DNA of 64,000 nucleotides, from the NCBI RefSeq assembly GCF_000719345.1, contig NZ_JOFX01000005.1, forward strand, positions 1 to 64,000, read 5' to 3'. Within the stretch, counting starts at the first letter, position 1, and each line of letters begins with the position of its first letter. Source of the DNA: Streptomyces sp. NRRL F-2664. Lineage in GTDB: Bacteria; Actinomycetota; Actinomycetes; Streptomycetales; Streptomycetaceae. The position numbers and the translations under genes were made by a program. The notes under the pieces are model-generated. The model did no database searches, had not been told where the DNA came from, and saw only the letters and a program-made list of their open reading frames with translations. Shown here piece by piece: positions 51,376 to 60,046 of the stretch.

Positions 51376-52370
51376 GACAGGCTCCCGGCGGTCGCGAACT
51401 GCTCCCCGTCCCCGTCCCCGCTGCCCGCGGTGGTCTGCGGCTGCGCCCGGTGGCCGGTCAGGACCATGAACACCTCGTCGAGGGACGAGCGCCGCAGGGT
51501 CAGGCCGGCCACGGCGATGCCCGCCTGGTCCAGCCGCCGGACCACGCTCGGCATGAGCTCGGGGTCCTTGACCGGCACGGTGATCTCCTCACCGTCGATC
51601 TCGGCCAGGGGGCCCGCGGCCTCGGTGAGCAGGGCGTGCGCCGTGGCGAGGTCGCCGGCCCGGGCCGGCCGCACCTGCAGCACCTGGCCGCCGACCTGTT
51701 CCTTCAGCTCGTCCGGGGTGCCGTCGGCGATGACCGTGCCCTTGTCGATCACGACGATGTTGTCGGCCAGCCGGTCCGCCTCGTCCAGGTACTGCGTGGT
51801 CAGCAGCACGGTGACCCCGTCGGCGACCAGGACCCGCAGCATGCCCCAGACCTCGCCGCGGCTGTGCGGGTCGAGTCCGGTGGTCGGCTCGTCGAGGAAG
51901 AGGATCTGCGGCCGGCCCACCAGGCTCGCCGCGAGGTCGAGGCGGCGCCGCATGCCGCCCGAGTACGTCTTCGCGGCGCGCCCCGCCGCCTCGTGCAGCT
52001 GGAAGCGGTCGAGCAGCTCCACGGCCCGGGCCCTGGCCGCACCGCGCCCCATGCCGAGCAGCCGCCCGATCATCAGCAGGTTCTCCGTGCCGGTCAGGTT
52101 CTCGTCGACGGCGGCGTACTGGCCGGTGAGCCCGATCATCGAGCGGACCCGGCCCGCCTGCCGGACGACGTCGTACCCGGCGACCTCCGCGCGGCCCCCG
52201 TCCGGCTGGAGGAGAGTGGCGAAGATGCGGACGGCGGTCGTCTTGCCCGCGCCGTTGGGGCCGAGCAGGCCGAGGACGCTGCCGGCGGGGACCTGGAGGT
52301 CCACACCGGCCAGTGCACGGGTCTGCCTGAACCGCTTCGCCAGGCCTTCGGCCCGGATCGCGTACTGCAT
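51372..52370 (-). CDS. ABC exporter ATPase (DrrA-like)
   Basis: 332 residues. Walker A GPNGAGKTT, Q-loop IGLTGQYAAVDENLTG, signature YSGGMRRRLDLAASLVG, Walker B ILFLDEPTTGLDPHSRG and the switch His replaced by Gln (LLTTQYLDEADRLAD), as is usual in DrrA. The C-terminal 90 residues form the DrrA-specific domain (SSLDEVFMVLTGH). It drives the permease encoded next. ATG 52370 is preferred over GTG 52379 by comparison with family starts; neither has a clear ribosome site. A short palindrome lies upstream. Confidence 0.93.
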   Translation of the reverse strand: MQYAIRAEGLAKRFRQTRALAGVDLQVPAGSVLGLLGPNGAGKTTAVRIFATLLQPDGGRAEVAGYDVVRQAGRVRSMIGLTGQYAAVDENLTGTENLLMIGRLLGMGRGAARARAVELLDRFQLHEAAGRAAKTYSGGMRRRLDLAASLVGRPQILFLDEPTTGLDPHSRGEVWGMLRVLVADGVTVLLTTQYLDEADRLADNIVVIDKGTVIADGTPDELKEQVGGQVLQVRPARAGDLATAHALLTEAAGPLAEIDGEEITVPVKDPELMPSVVRRLDQAGIAVAGLTLRRSSLDEVFMVLTGHRAQPQTTAGSGDGDGEQFATAGSLS

Positions 52371-52430
52371 GGAGATCACCCCGGACGAGAGGTACGTACG
52401 GCACTTCCCTCAACTGTGACGCACGCCACT

Positions 52431-52439
52431 GACATTGTC
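52431..52439. promoter_or_regulatory. Palindrome GACATTGTC upstream of drrAB-like genes
   Basis: GACA-T-TGTC, with related TGACGC/GCGTCA-type bases beside it (52417-52430), about 60 bp upstream of the exporter genes. It could be bound by a repressor of the TetR type; such a regulator is not encoded in the vicinity. Confidence 0.25.
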
Positions 52440-52472
52440 CGGCCGGGCGGCCGGCCCGGACGGCGGCCGTCC

Positions 52473-52509
52473 GTCCGCCCCGCCGCCGGGGCCCGGCATC
52501 GGGGCGGAC
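52473..52509 (-). terminator. Terminator after minus-strand VOC gene
   Basis: Bases 52473-52482 pair with 52500-52509 (10 bp) and further pairs are possible outside. It starts seven bases after the stop of the VOC gene at 52517. Confidence 0.6.
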
Positions 52510-52516
52510 GGCCGCG

Positions 52517-53296
52517 TCAGGCGATGGCCTCGATGACGGTGAAAAGGGCTCCGGTCCCATCGCGGAGGGTGACCCGGCGGTCGGTCGGGGAGGTCCGGAC
52601 CGGGGTCACGGCGGCGCCCCCGTGCCGCTGCGCACGGTCGACGGCTCCGTCGAGGTCGGCCACGGCGAAGTGGACGTGCCAGCGGGGCCGGATCTGCGCG
52701 TCGGAGGCGTTCTCCACGGCCCCCGCGTCGATCCGCGCCACGGTCCGGCTCCCCCGCCGCACCACCACGTGGTCGTCCTCGTAGGTCACGTCGCAGCAGC
52801 CGGGTCGCTCACAGGCCCAGTCGAGGACCTCCCCGTAGAAGACGGCGGCCGCGAAGGCGTCACGGGTGCGCAGCTCCACCCAGGCGGCGGCGCCCTCCTC
52901 CCCCGCGTGCCACTCCTGTACGACCTCGCCCTCCCAGAAGCCGAAGACCGCCCCGTACGGGTCGGCGGCGAGCGCGGCCCTCCCGGTGGCGAAGGCGAGC
53001 GGTCCGACGGCCATCGTCGCGCCCCGCTCGCGGATGCGGGCGGCGGTCACCTCCGCGTCCTCGACGGCGAAGTAGGGCGTCCATGCGGTCGGCACGCCGA
53101 GCTTCGCGGTGAGCGCGCCGACCGAGGCGACGGGGCGGCCGTCCAGCAGTGCGACGCGGAAGTCCTCGCCGAGCCGGGTGGCGCGGAACGTCCACCCCAG
53201 TACCGCGGCGTAGAACTCCTCCACGTCCGCGAGGGCGGGCGCCGCGAGGTTGACCCAGCAGGGCACACCGAAGACGTCACGGCTGTTCGTCGTCAT
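52517..53296 (-). CDS. Two-domain VOC (glyoxalase-like) protein
   Basis: 259 residues. First repeat PCWVNLAAPALADVEEFYAAVLGWTFR, second AAWVELRTRDAFAAAVFYGEVLDWAC. The second domain has an unusual Cys cluster (ACERPGCCDVTYEDD). Related in layout to the product of 49705-50502, from which it differs throughout. The ATG at 53296 has GGAGGAG seven bases upstream, so the longer frame is not used. Substrate unknown. Confidence 0.88.
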   Translation of the reverse strand: MTTNSRDVFGVPCWVNLAAPALADVEEFYAAVLGWTFRATRLGEDFRVALLDGRPVASVGALTAKLGVPTAWTPYFAVEDAEVTAARIRERGATMAVGPLAFATGRAALAADPYGAVFGFWEGEVVQEWHAGEEGAAAWVELRTRDAFAAAVFYGEVLDWACERPGCCDVTYEDDHVVVRRGSRTVARIDAGAVENASDAQIRPRWHVHFAVADLDGAVDRAQRHGGAAVTPVRTSPTDRRVTLRDGTGALFTVIEAIA

Positions 53297-53563
53297 CGCA
53301 CCGCTCCTCCGCTCACCCGCCCCCGCGCCTCGGCGTCCGGCCGGACCCGTCGCAGGACGGTTGCCCACCCGCCCCACTCCTCACACAAACGGACGAGACG
53401 CACCATACCGCCCACCGTGTCGCGGCGGCGCTGCTCCACAGGGCGCCGGTGGGACACACGGCCGACGATCGCGCTGTGCGCCGGCTCCGCCGTGCGCACA
53501 CTGGACCCGGTGGCCGCGCCGCTGCGGCCGCCGGCGGGGAGACCGAGCAGAGAGGTACCGGCC

Positions 53564-54628
53564 GTGCGCGTTCCCGTTCCGATCGTCATCGACTGCGATC
53601 CGGGGCACGACGACGCCCTCGCGATCCTGCTCGCCGCGGGCGATCCCGGCGTGGACCTGTTGGCCGTCACCACGGTGGCGGGCAACCAGACCGTGGAGAA
53701 GACCACCCTGAACGCCCTGCGGGTGTGCACCGTCGCCGGTATCACGGGGGTCCCCGTCGCCGCCGGGTGTGCGGGACCGCTGGTGGAGCCGCTGCGGGTC
53801 GCCGAGGACGTGCACGGGGTGTCCGGGTTGGACGGCCCGGGCTTCCCCGAGCCGTCGCTGGCCGCGGAGCCGGAGCACGCGGTGGAACTGCTGCGGCGGA
53901 TCCTGGCCGAGCACCCGGAGCCGGTGACCCTGGTGCCGACGGCCCCCCTGACCAACATCGCCCTGCTGCTGACCCGGCACCCGGAACTGGCGGGCCGGAT
54001 CCGGGAGATCGTGCTGATGGGCGGGTCCACCGACCGCGGGAACCGGACCCCGGCCGCCGAGTTCAACATCCACACCGACCCGGAGGCCGCCGACATCGTC
54101 TTCCGCAGCGGCGTGCCGGTGACGATGTGCGGGCTCAACGTCACCCACCAGGCCCTCGCGACGCCCGAGGTCGTGGCCCGCTTCGAGGCCCTGGACACCG
54201 ACCTCGGACGGATCTGCGCCGAACTGCTGGGCTTCTTCGCGGGCACCTACCGGCGGCTGTGGGGCTTCCCCGCGCCACCCGTGCACGACCCGGTCGCCGT
54301 CGCCCGGGTCATCGACCCCGCGCTGGTGACCTGCGTGGACGCGTACGTGGCCGTGGAACTGCACGGCCGGCACACGCGCGGGGCGACCGTGGTGGACCTG
54401 CACGGCACGCTGGGGCGGCCGCCGAACGCCCGGGTCGCCACCGCACTGCGGGCCGGCCCGTTCTGGGACCGGCTGCTGGCGGCCGTGGCGGCCCTGGGCG
54501 GCACAAGTGCGCGTCAGGCGACGCCGCCGGGCACCGACGCCGGGGCCGTGGAGGCGGACACCGGCGGGGCCGGAGGCAGGGTCGGGGGCTCGGGTGGGGA
54601 GAGGGGCGGAGCCGGGGGCAGCCGGTGA
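53564..54628 (+). CDS. Inosine-uridine preferring nucleoside hydrolase
   Basis: 354 residues. The calcium-binding N-terminal motif IDCDPGHDDALAILLA, AEDVHGVSGLDG, LVPTAPLTNIALLL, MGGSTDRGN, AEFNIHTDPEAADIVF and the late PVHDPVAVARV are all present, as in the IUNH family that splits ribonucleosides to base and ribose. The start is GTG at 53564, with GAGAGG upstream. The last 30 residues are Gly-rich and lie antisense to the tail of the convergent gene (115 bp overlap), so the native end may be shorter in relatives. Confidence 0.93.
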   Translation: MRVPVPIVIDCDPGHDDALAILLAAGDPGVDLLAVTTVAGNQTVEKTTLNALRVCTVAGITGVPVAAGCAGPLVEPLRVAEDVHGVSGLDGPGFPEPSLAAEPEHAVELLRRILAEHPEPVTLVPTAPLTNIALLLTRHPELAGRIREIVLMGGSTDRGNRTPAAEFNIHTDPEAADIVFRSGVPVTMCGLNVTHQALATPEVVARFEALDTDLGRICAELLGFFAGTYRRLWGFPAPPVHDPVAVARVIDPALVTCVDAYVAVELHGRHTRGATVVDLHGTLGRPPNARVATALRAGPFWDRLLAAVAALGGTSARQATPPGTDAGAVEADTGGAGGRVGGSGGERGGAGGSR

Positions 54629-55221
54629 GCGGCCACCCGCTCCTCCGCGGCGAGCAGGGCGCCGTGGGCGTGGCGCTGCCCCATCAGCACGCACAGGGTG
54701 TACGCGGCGTCCTCGAGCGCGGCGCGCAGCGCCGGGTCGTCGGGCGCGGCCAGCGTACGGCGGCGCACGGCCCGCAAGTGGTCCAGGTGCCGGCGCAGCA
54801 CGTCCGGGGCGGGCAGGACGGTCCCCGGTGCGGGTGGCGAAGGGGGCTGCGGGGAGCGGGCGTGCCCGATCTCCGCGCGCAGCGCCCGTTCGCAGTCCGG
54901 GTCGACGTCCGCGGGGCAGGCGCGCGTGGCGATGACCGTGCGTGCCATGCGCGGGAGCGTGACGCCCGCCGCGCGGGCGGCGTCGGCGAGGAGGCGCCGT
55001 GCCCTCTCGGCGGTGCAGGGCACCAGGGCCATCACCATCCCGGTCGCCCGGTTCAGCGCGGCCCGTACGAGGGCACCGTCCGCGTCGGGGTCCGTCGCGG
55101 CGGCCCCGGTCACGGCCAGGTCCATGTCGGTGGTGTCGGCGTCCGCGCCCCCGCCCGCGCACCCGTCCGTGACGGGGGCTCCGCCCTGCGTGCGGCGGTG
55201 GGCCGCCGGCCTCTGAATCAT
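54514..55221 (-). CDS. ANTAR-like and DUF5133 protein
   Basis: 235 residues. Residues about 50-100 (LVRAALNRATGMVMALVPCTAERARRLLADAA in overlapping parts, then GVTLPRMARTVIATR) resemble an ANTAR RNA-binding domain; residues about 135-205 (LPAPDVLRRHLDHLRAVRR, RAALEDAAYTLCVLMGQRHAHGALLAAEER) are DUF5133, a domain I know only from streptomycete-type proteins. The Pro/Ser-rich tail overlaps the nucleoside hydrolase gene. ATG with GAGGAG eight bases upstream. Possibly a small regulator. Confidence 0.78.
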   Translation of the reverse strand: MIQRPAAHRRTQGGAPVTDGCAGGGADADTTDMDLAVTGAAATDPDADGALVRAALNRATGMVMALVPCTAERARRLLADAARAAGVTLPRMARTVIATRACPADVDPDCERALRAEIGHARSPQPPSPPAPGTVLPAPDVLRRHLDHLRAVRRRTLAAPDDPALRAALEDAAYTLCVLMGQRHAHGALLAAEERVAAHRLPPAPPLSPPEPPTLPPAPPVSASTAPASVPGGVA

Positions 55222-55446
55222 CCGTCCGCTCCTCGGGTCTGCTCAGGGTGAATGCCGCTGTGTAGCACCCTCGGACGAGCGGCCGGCGCACACACGCGGG
55301 CGCGGAGGAGCCGATCGCCCGATGTGGGGATTCCGAGGGCCGTACGTTGACGCCGTCGGCCGGGACGGCGACGGCCACGGCGCCGACGGCGGGCGGCCCG
55401 GTCGCCGACGCAGTGACCCAGGGGGCTGTCGCAGACGCAGTGCTCC

Positions 55447-56103
55447 CTAGAGGCTGAGGGCGTCCTCCGCGTTGTCGACCCAGGGGGTCACGGAGTTCGT
55501 GGTGGCGGAGACGTACAGACCCGGGGTGGCCGCCTTCAGCGGCTTCTGCGCCAGGTCGGACTCGGTGTTCAGGGTCATGGCGATCGAGTCGACGGTCTTG
55601 CCGGTCCCGTCGGCGGCGCCACCCATGAGACCGGCATAGGCCCACTCCCCCGGGTCGAGCCTGATCGCGTCTTCGACGGCGGGGGCCTTGCCCCGCTCGG
55701 TGGCCTGCCCGTCCAGCGCACCGAAGGTCACGACGGGGTGCCCGAGCGCCCTGCACGCCTTCGTCCCCTTGTTGGTGATCTTCAACAGGTAGCTGCCGGT
55801 CGTGGGCTCCGCCAGGCTCGCGGTGAACGTCACGTCGTAGGTGCTGCACGGGAAGACGTCGACGTCGGGGTCGGCCGACGCACCCGCGCCGGGGGACCCT
55901 GCGGACGGCGTCGGCGTGGCCGGCTTCCCCGTCGGCACGGGTGTGGTCGCCGTCGGCGTCGGCGTCGAGGCGGCCGACGGCGCGGTGGAGCCGGACGGCG
56001 TGCCGCCCCCGGCGGCCGCGTCGTCCCCGGTGGGCCCGCAGGCGGTGAGGGCCAGGGCGGACAGGGCGGCGAGGGCGACGGCGGTCCTGCGTACGGTGCT
56101 CAT
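55447..56103 (-). CDS. DUF4232 lipoprotein
   Basis: 218 residues. Lipoprotein signal (ALAALSALALTAC, lipid Cys near residue 22), Thr/Pro/Ser-rich linker to about 75, then a DUF4232 beta-sandwich: VFPCSTYDVTFTASL, LLKITNKGTKACRALGHPVV, LDPGEWAYAGLMGG. Two Cys may form a disulfide. Exported, anchored to the outer face of the membrane; function not known. ATG at 56103 with GGGGGAA upstream; divergent from a PhnB-like gene. Confidence 0.87.
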   Translation of the reverse strand: MSTVRRTAVALAALSALALTACGPTGDDAAAGGGTPSGSTAPSAASTPTPTATTPVPTGKPATPTPSAGSPGAGASADPDVDVFPCSTYDVTFTASLAEPTTGSYLLKITNKGTKACRALGHPVVTFGALDGQATERGKAPAVEDAIRLDPGEWAYAGLMGGAADGTGKTVDSIAMTLNTESDLAQKPLKAATPGLYVSATTNSVTPWVDNAEDALSL

Positions 56104-56315
56104 GGTGTTCCCCCAGGTGAGGCGCGACACGCGCGGGCGGGGCCGGGCCGGTACCGGCGGGCCTGGCACCAGCGTCCCGCCGGAGCTTCACAGGTTGGTG
56201 ACGGGGCGTTGCCGACTCCACCACGGTTGCCGGCGCGCCGCTCCGGTCACACCTAACCTGAGGGCACCTCATATCACCCGGAACAGTTCTGAAACGCTAC
56301 GAAAGGGGACGTTCG

Positions 56316-56732
56316 ATGCCCTCACGGCTCAACCCGTACATCAGCTTCGACGGCGACGCCCGGCAGGCCCTGGAGTTCTACAAGGAGGTCTTCGGCGGCA
56401 CGCTGCGGATGAACACCTACGGCGACTTCGGCGGGGCGGATGCCGGCGACGCCGCCGACAAGATCATGCACGGCATGCTGGAGACCGCCGGCGGCTTCAC
56501 GCTCATGGCCGCCGACAACCCCCCGGGGACGCAGCACAGCCCCGGCAACAACATCGCGGTGAGCGTCAGCGGGGAGGACGAGGCCGAGCTGCGCGGCTAC
56601 TGGGACCGACTCGGCGACGGCGGCACGGTCTCGGTGCCGCTGGAGAAGCAGATGTGGGGCGACGTCTTCGGCATGTGCACCGACCGCTTCGGCATCAGCT
56701 GGCTCGTGAACATCAGCACGCCGCAGGGCTGA
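56316..56732 (+). CDS. PhnB-like VOC protein
   Basis: 138 residues, one VOC domain of the PhnB/3-demethylubiquinone methyltransferase-like group: LNPYISFDGDARQALEFYKEVFGGTL, IMHGMLETAGGFTLMAADNPPG and the closing WGDVFGMCTDRFGISWLVNI. Function unknown despite the family name. ATG with AAAGGGGA ten bases upstream. Confidence 0.92.
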   Translation: MPSRLNPYISFDGDARQALEFYKEVFGGTLRMNTYGDFGGADAGDAADKIMHGMLETAGGFTLMAADNPPGTQHSPGNNIAVSVSGEDEAELRGYWDRLGDGGTVSVPLEKQMWGDVFGMCTDRFGISWLVNISTPQG

Positions 56733-56889
56733 CCCGACCGCCCGCGAACAGGCCCGGCGCGCAGCCGCCACCGTCCACGGTGGCGCTGCGGCCGTACCCG
56801 TTTCGACACCGCGGCACCTGCCTCCCGCGCCGGACTCCAGCATGATCGGTTCTTCACACCCTCGACCTCGACCGCAGGAGTCCAGCCCC

Positions 56890-57348
56890 ATGTCCGACAT
56901 CACCGTGCGCGCCGTACGGCCCGGCGACTTCGCGCAGTGGCGCGCCCTGTACCGCGGCTATGCCGACTTCTACGCGGTGGAGCAGACCGAGGAGGCGGCG
57001 GCGACGGTGTGGTCATGGGTGACGGACCCGGCCCACGAAGTCGCCGCCCTGGTGGCGGAGGACGGGGCGGGCCGGCTCCTCGGCCTGGCCCACTACCGCC
57101 CCTTCGCCCGACCCCTCTCCGCGACGGTCGGCTGCTTCCTCGACGACCTGTTCGTGGCCCCCGAACACCGCGGCTCCGGCGCCGCCGACCTGCTGCTCGG
57201 GGCCCTGCGCGACCTCGCGGCCGAACGGGGCTGGAGCGTCGTCCGCTGGATCACCGCGGACGACAACCACCGGGCGCGGGCCAAGTACGACCAGGTCGCC
57301 ACGCGCACGATGTGGGTCACCTACGACATGCCCCCGGCCCGCCCCTGA
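56890..57348 (+). CDS. GNAT family N-acetyltransferase
   Basis: 152 residues. ITVRAVRPGDFAQWRALYRGYADFY, then acetyl-CoA site LFVAPEHRGSGAADLLLGALRDLA and VVRWITADDNHRARAKYDQVA. The ending TMWVTYDMPPA is typical of the group near YjaB/AAC-like proteins. ATG at 56890 with AGGAG about ten bases upstream; an ATG 16 codons earlier has no ribosome site. Acceptor unknown. Confidence 0.9.
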   Translation: MSDITVRAVRPGDFAQWRALYRGYADFYAVEQTEEAAATVWSWVTDPAHEVAALVAEDGAGRLLGLAHYRPFARPLSATVGCFLDDLFVAPEHRGSGAADLLLGALRDLAAERGWSVVRWITADDNHRARAKYDQVATRTMWVTYDMPPARP

Positions 57349-57516
57349 CCGCTGCCCGTCCGCGGGGAGCCGTACCGCGGCCGCGGCCCCGCACGGCCCG
57401 TACCCGGCGGGCGGCCGCCCCCCGACCGCCCCGCCGGCGCCGCGGGCACCCGGGCCAGGGTCACAGGTCCGTCACATGGCGTGCGGGGCCGGGCGGGAGG
57501 CGACCACCATGGCCTG

Positions 57517-57948
57517 ATGCGTACACATCATCCCGCCCTGCTGCTGTCCACTGCCGCGCTCCTCGCCGTCACCGGCTGCACCGGCGAGCCCGAGGCCGAC
57601 GGAGGGCCCACGCCCGTCGCCACCACCCCGACGGCCGCACCCGCCCCCACCGCTACCGGGCCCGCTGAAGCGGCCGGCGTCCCGCCCGAGCCCACCGGTG
57701 ACAAGCGCGCCATCTACCTCGCCACGCTGCGCGGCATCGACCCCGAGCTCCTCGACGGCGGGGAGGACCAGGCCGTCGGCCGCGGCCGTGACCAGTGCGC
57801 CGCCATGAAGGACGAGAGGGACCCGACCAAGCGCGTCGCCCAGGTCGAGCAGCGCTTCACCGGCCCCGGGCACCCCGACGGCTTCGGCCCGACCAAGAGC
57901 GCGCTCATCCTCGCCACGGTCCAGGCCAACATCTGCCCCACCTACTGA
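57517..57948 (+). CDS. DUF732-type lipoprotein
   Basis: 143 residues. Lipoprotein signal (LLLSTAALLAVTGC), Thr/Pro/Ala linker, then a small helical domain with YLATLRGIDPELL, GRGRDQCAAMKD and VQANICPTY, which matches the DUF732 pattern (two Cys). Exported and membrane anchored; function unknown. The ATG at 57517 fits the signal peptide; GGGAGG lies about 20 bases upstream, a little far. Confidence 0.83.
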   Translation: MRTHHPALLLSTAALLAVTGCTGEPEADGGPTPVATTPTAAPAPTATGPAEAAGVPPEPTGDKRAIYLATLRGIDPELLDGGEDQAVGRGRDQCAAMKDERDPTKRVAQVEQRFTGPGHPDGFGPTKSALILATVQANICPTY

Positions 57949-58165
57949 CGGGCCGTGGGGGGAAGCGACGAGGCAGCGGGGGAAGCGGCGGGGCCGCACG
58001 GGTCGCCTCCTGGCCGCATGGCCTCCCGGGTCTGCCGCAGCGCGCGTCGGGGGCCCGTTGTCGGTGCCGTGTTCTAGCCTCGGCCGCGAAGCACCGCGCA
58101 CGCGCCCGCACCCGCTCCCCCACCCCGCTTCCCCGCCCCGCCCCGTCACCCGGAGGACAGGCTCG

Positions 58166-58582
58166 ATGGCCTCGGCACCGCAGAAGATCACCACGTTCCT
58201 GATGTTCGAGGGCAGGGCGGAGGAGGCGATGACCTTCTACACCTCCCTCTTCGACGACTCCGAGGTCGTCGACATCACCCGCTACGGCGCCGACGGCCCC
58301 GGCGAGGAGGGCACGGTGCTCCGCGCCACCTTCTCCCTCGCCGGACAGCACTTCATGTGCATCGACAGTTACGTCAAGCACGAGTTCGGCTTCACTCCGG
58401 CGGTGTCGCTGTTCGTGGAGTGCGCGTCCGCGGCCGAGCTCGACCGGCTGTACGCGGCCCTCTCCGACCAGGGCCAGGAACTGATGCCCCTGGGCTCCTA
58501 CGGCTTCAGCGCCCGGTTCGGCTGGGTCAACGACCGCTTCGGGGTGTCCTGGCAGCTGAACCTCCAGGAGCTGCCGGCCTGA
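58166..58582 (+). CDS. PhnB-like VOC protein
   Basis: 138 residues: ITTFLMFEGRAEEAMTFYTSLFDDSEV, then FMCIDSYVKHEFGFTPAVSLFVEC and ending YGFSARFGWVNDRFGVSWQLNL. A second PhnB-like protein, distinct from that at 56316. CGGAGGAC eight bases before the ATG supports the start. Probably cytoplasmic; function unknown. Confidence 0.92.
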   Translation: MASAPQKITTFLMFEGRAEEAMTFYTSLFDDSEVVDITRYGADGPGEEGTVLRATFSLAGQHFMCIDSYVKHEFGFTPAVSLFVECASAAELDRLYAALSDQGQELMPLGSYGFSARFGWVNDRFGVSWQLNLQELPA

Positions 58583-58666
58583 CCCGCCGCGACCCGACCC
58601 CAGGCGGGCGTGGAAGCACTCGAAGCGCCCCGTCGGCAACCCCACGCCGCAGGGCCTGCGGCTGGT

Positions 58667-58672
58667 TAGTCT
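58667..58672 (+). promoter_or_regulatory. -10 hexamer TAGTCT for leaderless RpiB-like gene
   Basis: TAGTCT followed by CGTGAC and the ATG at 58679. No Shine-Dalgarno. The string is nearly the same as that before sat. Confidence 0.5.
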
Positions 58673-58678
58673 CGTGAC

Positions 58679-59134
58679 ATGCGGATCTCTGTTTCCTCGG
58701 ACATGGACGAACCCGTGGCTCGCGCACTCCTCGGGCTGCTGCGCGACCGCGGACACGACGTGCTGACGCACGGGGCGCTCAGCCCCGGCGATGATCCGCA
58801 GTGGGCAGCCTGCTCGGAGGCGGCGGCCCGCGAGGTCGCCGCCGGGAACGCCGACCAGGCGGTCGTGTGCTGCTGGACCGGTACGGGCGCCTCGATCGCG
58901 GCGAACAAGGTTCCCGGCGTACGCGCCGCCCTGTGCACGGACGCCTACACGGCGGACGGTGCCCGCCGCTGGAACGACGCCAACGTGCTCGCACTCAGCC
59001 TGCGCCTGACTTCGGAACCGCTGCTCAAGGAGATCCTCGACGCCTGGTTCGCCGCCGAACCGAGCGCGGACACCGAGGACCGCCAGAACGTGGCGCGCGT
59101 CAACCGCCTCGACCACACGAGAGCCACACCCTGA
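58679..59134 (+). CDS. RpiB/LacA/LacB family sugar-phosphate isomerase
   Basis: 151 residues. MRISVSSDMDEPVARALLGLL and the catalytic region VVCCWTGTGASIAANKVPGVRAALC, with DAYTADGARRWNDANVLAL, identify an RpiB-type isomerase; the Cys of CCWTGTG is the usual base. It may interconvert ribose 5-phosphate and ribulose 5-phosphate or act on another aldose phosphate. The N-terminus carries DMDEP where RpiB has a DHAG-type motif, so the substrate may differ. Leaderless start. Confidence 0.9.
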   Translation: MRISVSSDMDEPVARALLGLLRDRGHDVLTHGALSPGDDPQWAACSEAAAREVAAGNADQAVVCCWTGTGASIAANKVPGVRAALCTDAYTADGARRWNDANVLALSLRLTSEPLLKEILDAWFAAEPSADTEDRQNVARVNRLDHTRATP

Positions 59135-59410
59135 CGCCGGGGCCGTACAGCCGGGACGTCTATTGCGCGGCAGGCTGCGACGGATCGGCTCCGAGTCGTC
59201 CTGCGGCCGGCCGGGGGGACCGGGGCGTGCGGCCGGTGGGGGAGGTCGCCGAGGGGCAGGTGTCGGGCTCGGCGGCGGTGTCGCCGTCCGTGCGCCGTCG
59301 TGGTCCGCGGCGGGGCGGCGGGAACCCCGGGCGTCGTGCGTCCGACTACTGGCACGTGGGAGGTGGAACGCCGCCGTCCCGCGCAGTGGTCGACGATCGA
59401 GGGGCGTGTG

Positions 59411-60046
59411 ATGGGCGGGTTGGACGTGCGCATGCGAGGAGTCGTCTGCCGGCACGGGCGGGTGGAGGCCGTCGCCGACGTGGACCTTGAGGTCGCCGCC
59501 GGTGAACGCGTGGCCCTGACCGGCACCAACGGCTCAGGGAAGTCCACCCTCCTGCGCGCCGTCCTCGGCCTGCACCGCCAGACGGCCGGTTCGATCCGGG
59601 TCGGCGGCCGTGAGGGACGCACCCCCGCCGAGTGGGCGTGGCGGCGCCGCGCCTGCGCCTGGATCCCGCAGAAGCCGGCGGCCGGGCGGTTCCCGCTGCT
59701 CGGCAGCGAGCTCCTCGCCGGCAGCCACGCCCCGGCGGAGGCGGCCGGGGCCGCGGACCGGCTCGGGGTGGGCGGACTGACCGGGAGGCCCCTGCACACC
59801 CTCTCTGGCGGCCAGTTGCAGCGCATGTACCTGGCCCGGGCGATCGGATGCGTGGCGGCGGGCGCCGAACTGCTGCTGGCGGACGAGCCGACGGCCGCCC
59901 TGGACTTCGACGGGCAGGCGGAGGCCGCGGACGTGCTGACCGCGCTGCCCGTGACCCTGATCGTGGTGACCCACGACCGGGCCCTGGCCGACCGGTGCGA
60001 CCGGGTGCTGGAGATGGCGGCGGGCCGGTTGCGGGAGGTGCGGTGA
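59411..60046 (+). CDS. aztA: Zinc-type ABC importer ATPase (AztA-like)
   Basis: 211 residues. Walker A GTNGSGKST, Q-loop WIPQKPAAGRFPL, signature LSGGQLQRMYLARAIG, Walker B LLLADEPTAALDFDG and switch His VVTHDRALADRCD. Shorter than usual ATPases, as in the metal-importer (cluster 9) group. The ATG follows a GTG directly; either could be used. The stop overlaps the permease GTG (GTGA). First of three genes for metal uptake; I see no Zur-box-like palindrome upstream. Confidence 0.88.
   Translation: MGGLDVRMRGVVCRHGRVEAVADVDLEVAAGERVALTGTNGSGKSTLLRAVLGLHRQTAGSIRVGGREGRTPAEWAWRRRACAWIPQKPAAGRFPLLGSELLAGSHAPAEAAGAADRLGVGGLTGRPLHTLSGGQLQRMYLARAIGCVAAGAELLLADEPTAALDFDGQAEAADVLTALPVTLIVVTHDRALADRCDRVLEMAAGRLREVR

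Noticed and set aside
59135..59410. Zur box for the metal ABC operon
   Set aside because: No A/T-rich palindrome resembling the streptomycete Zur consensus could be found.
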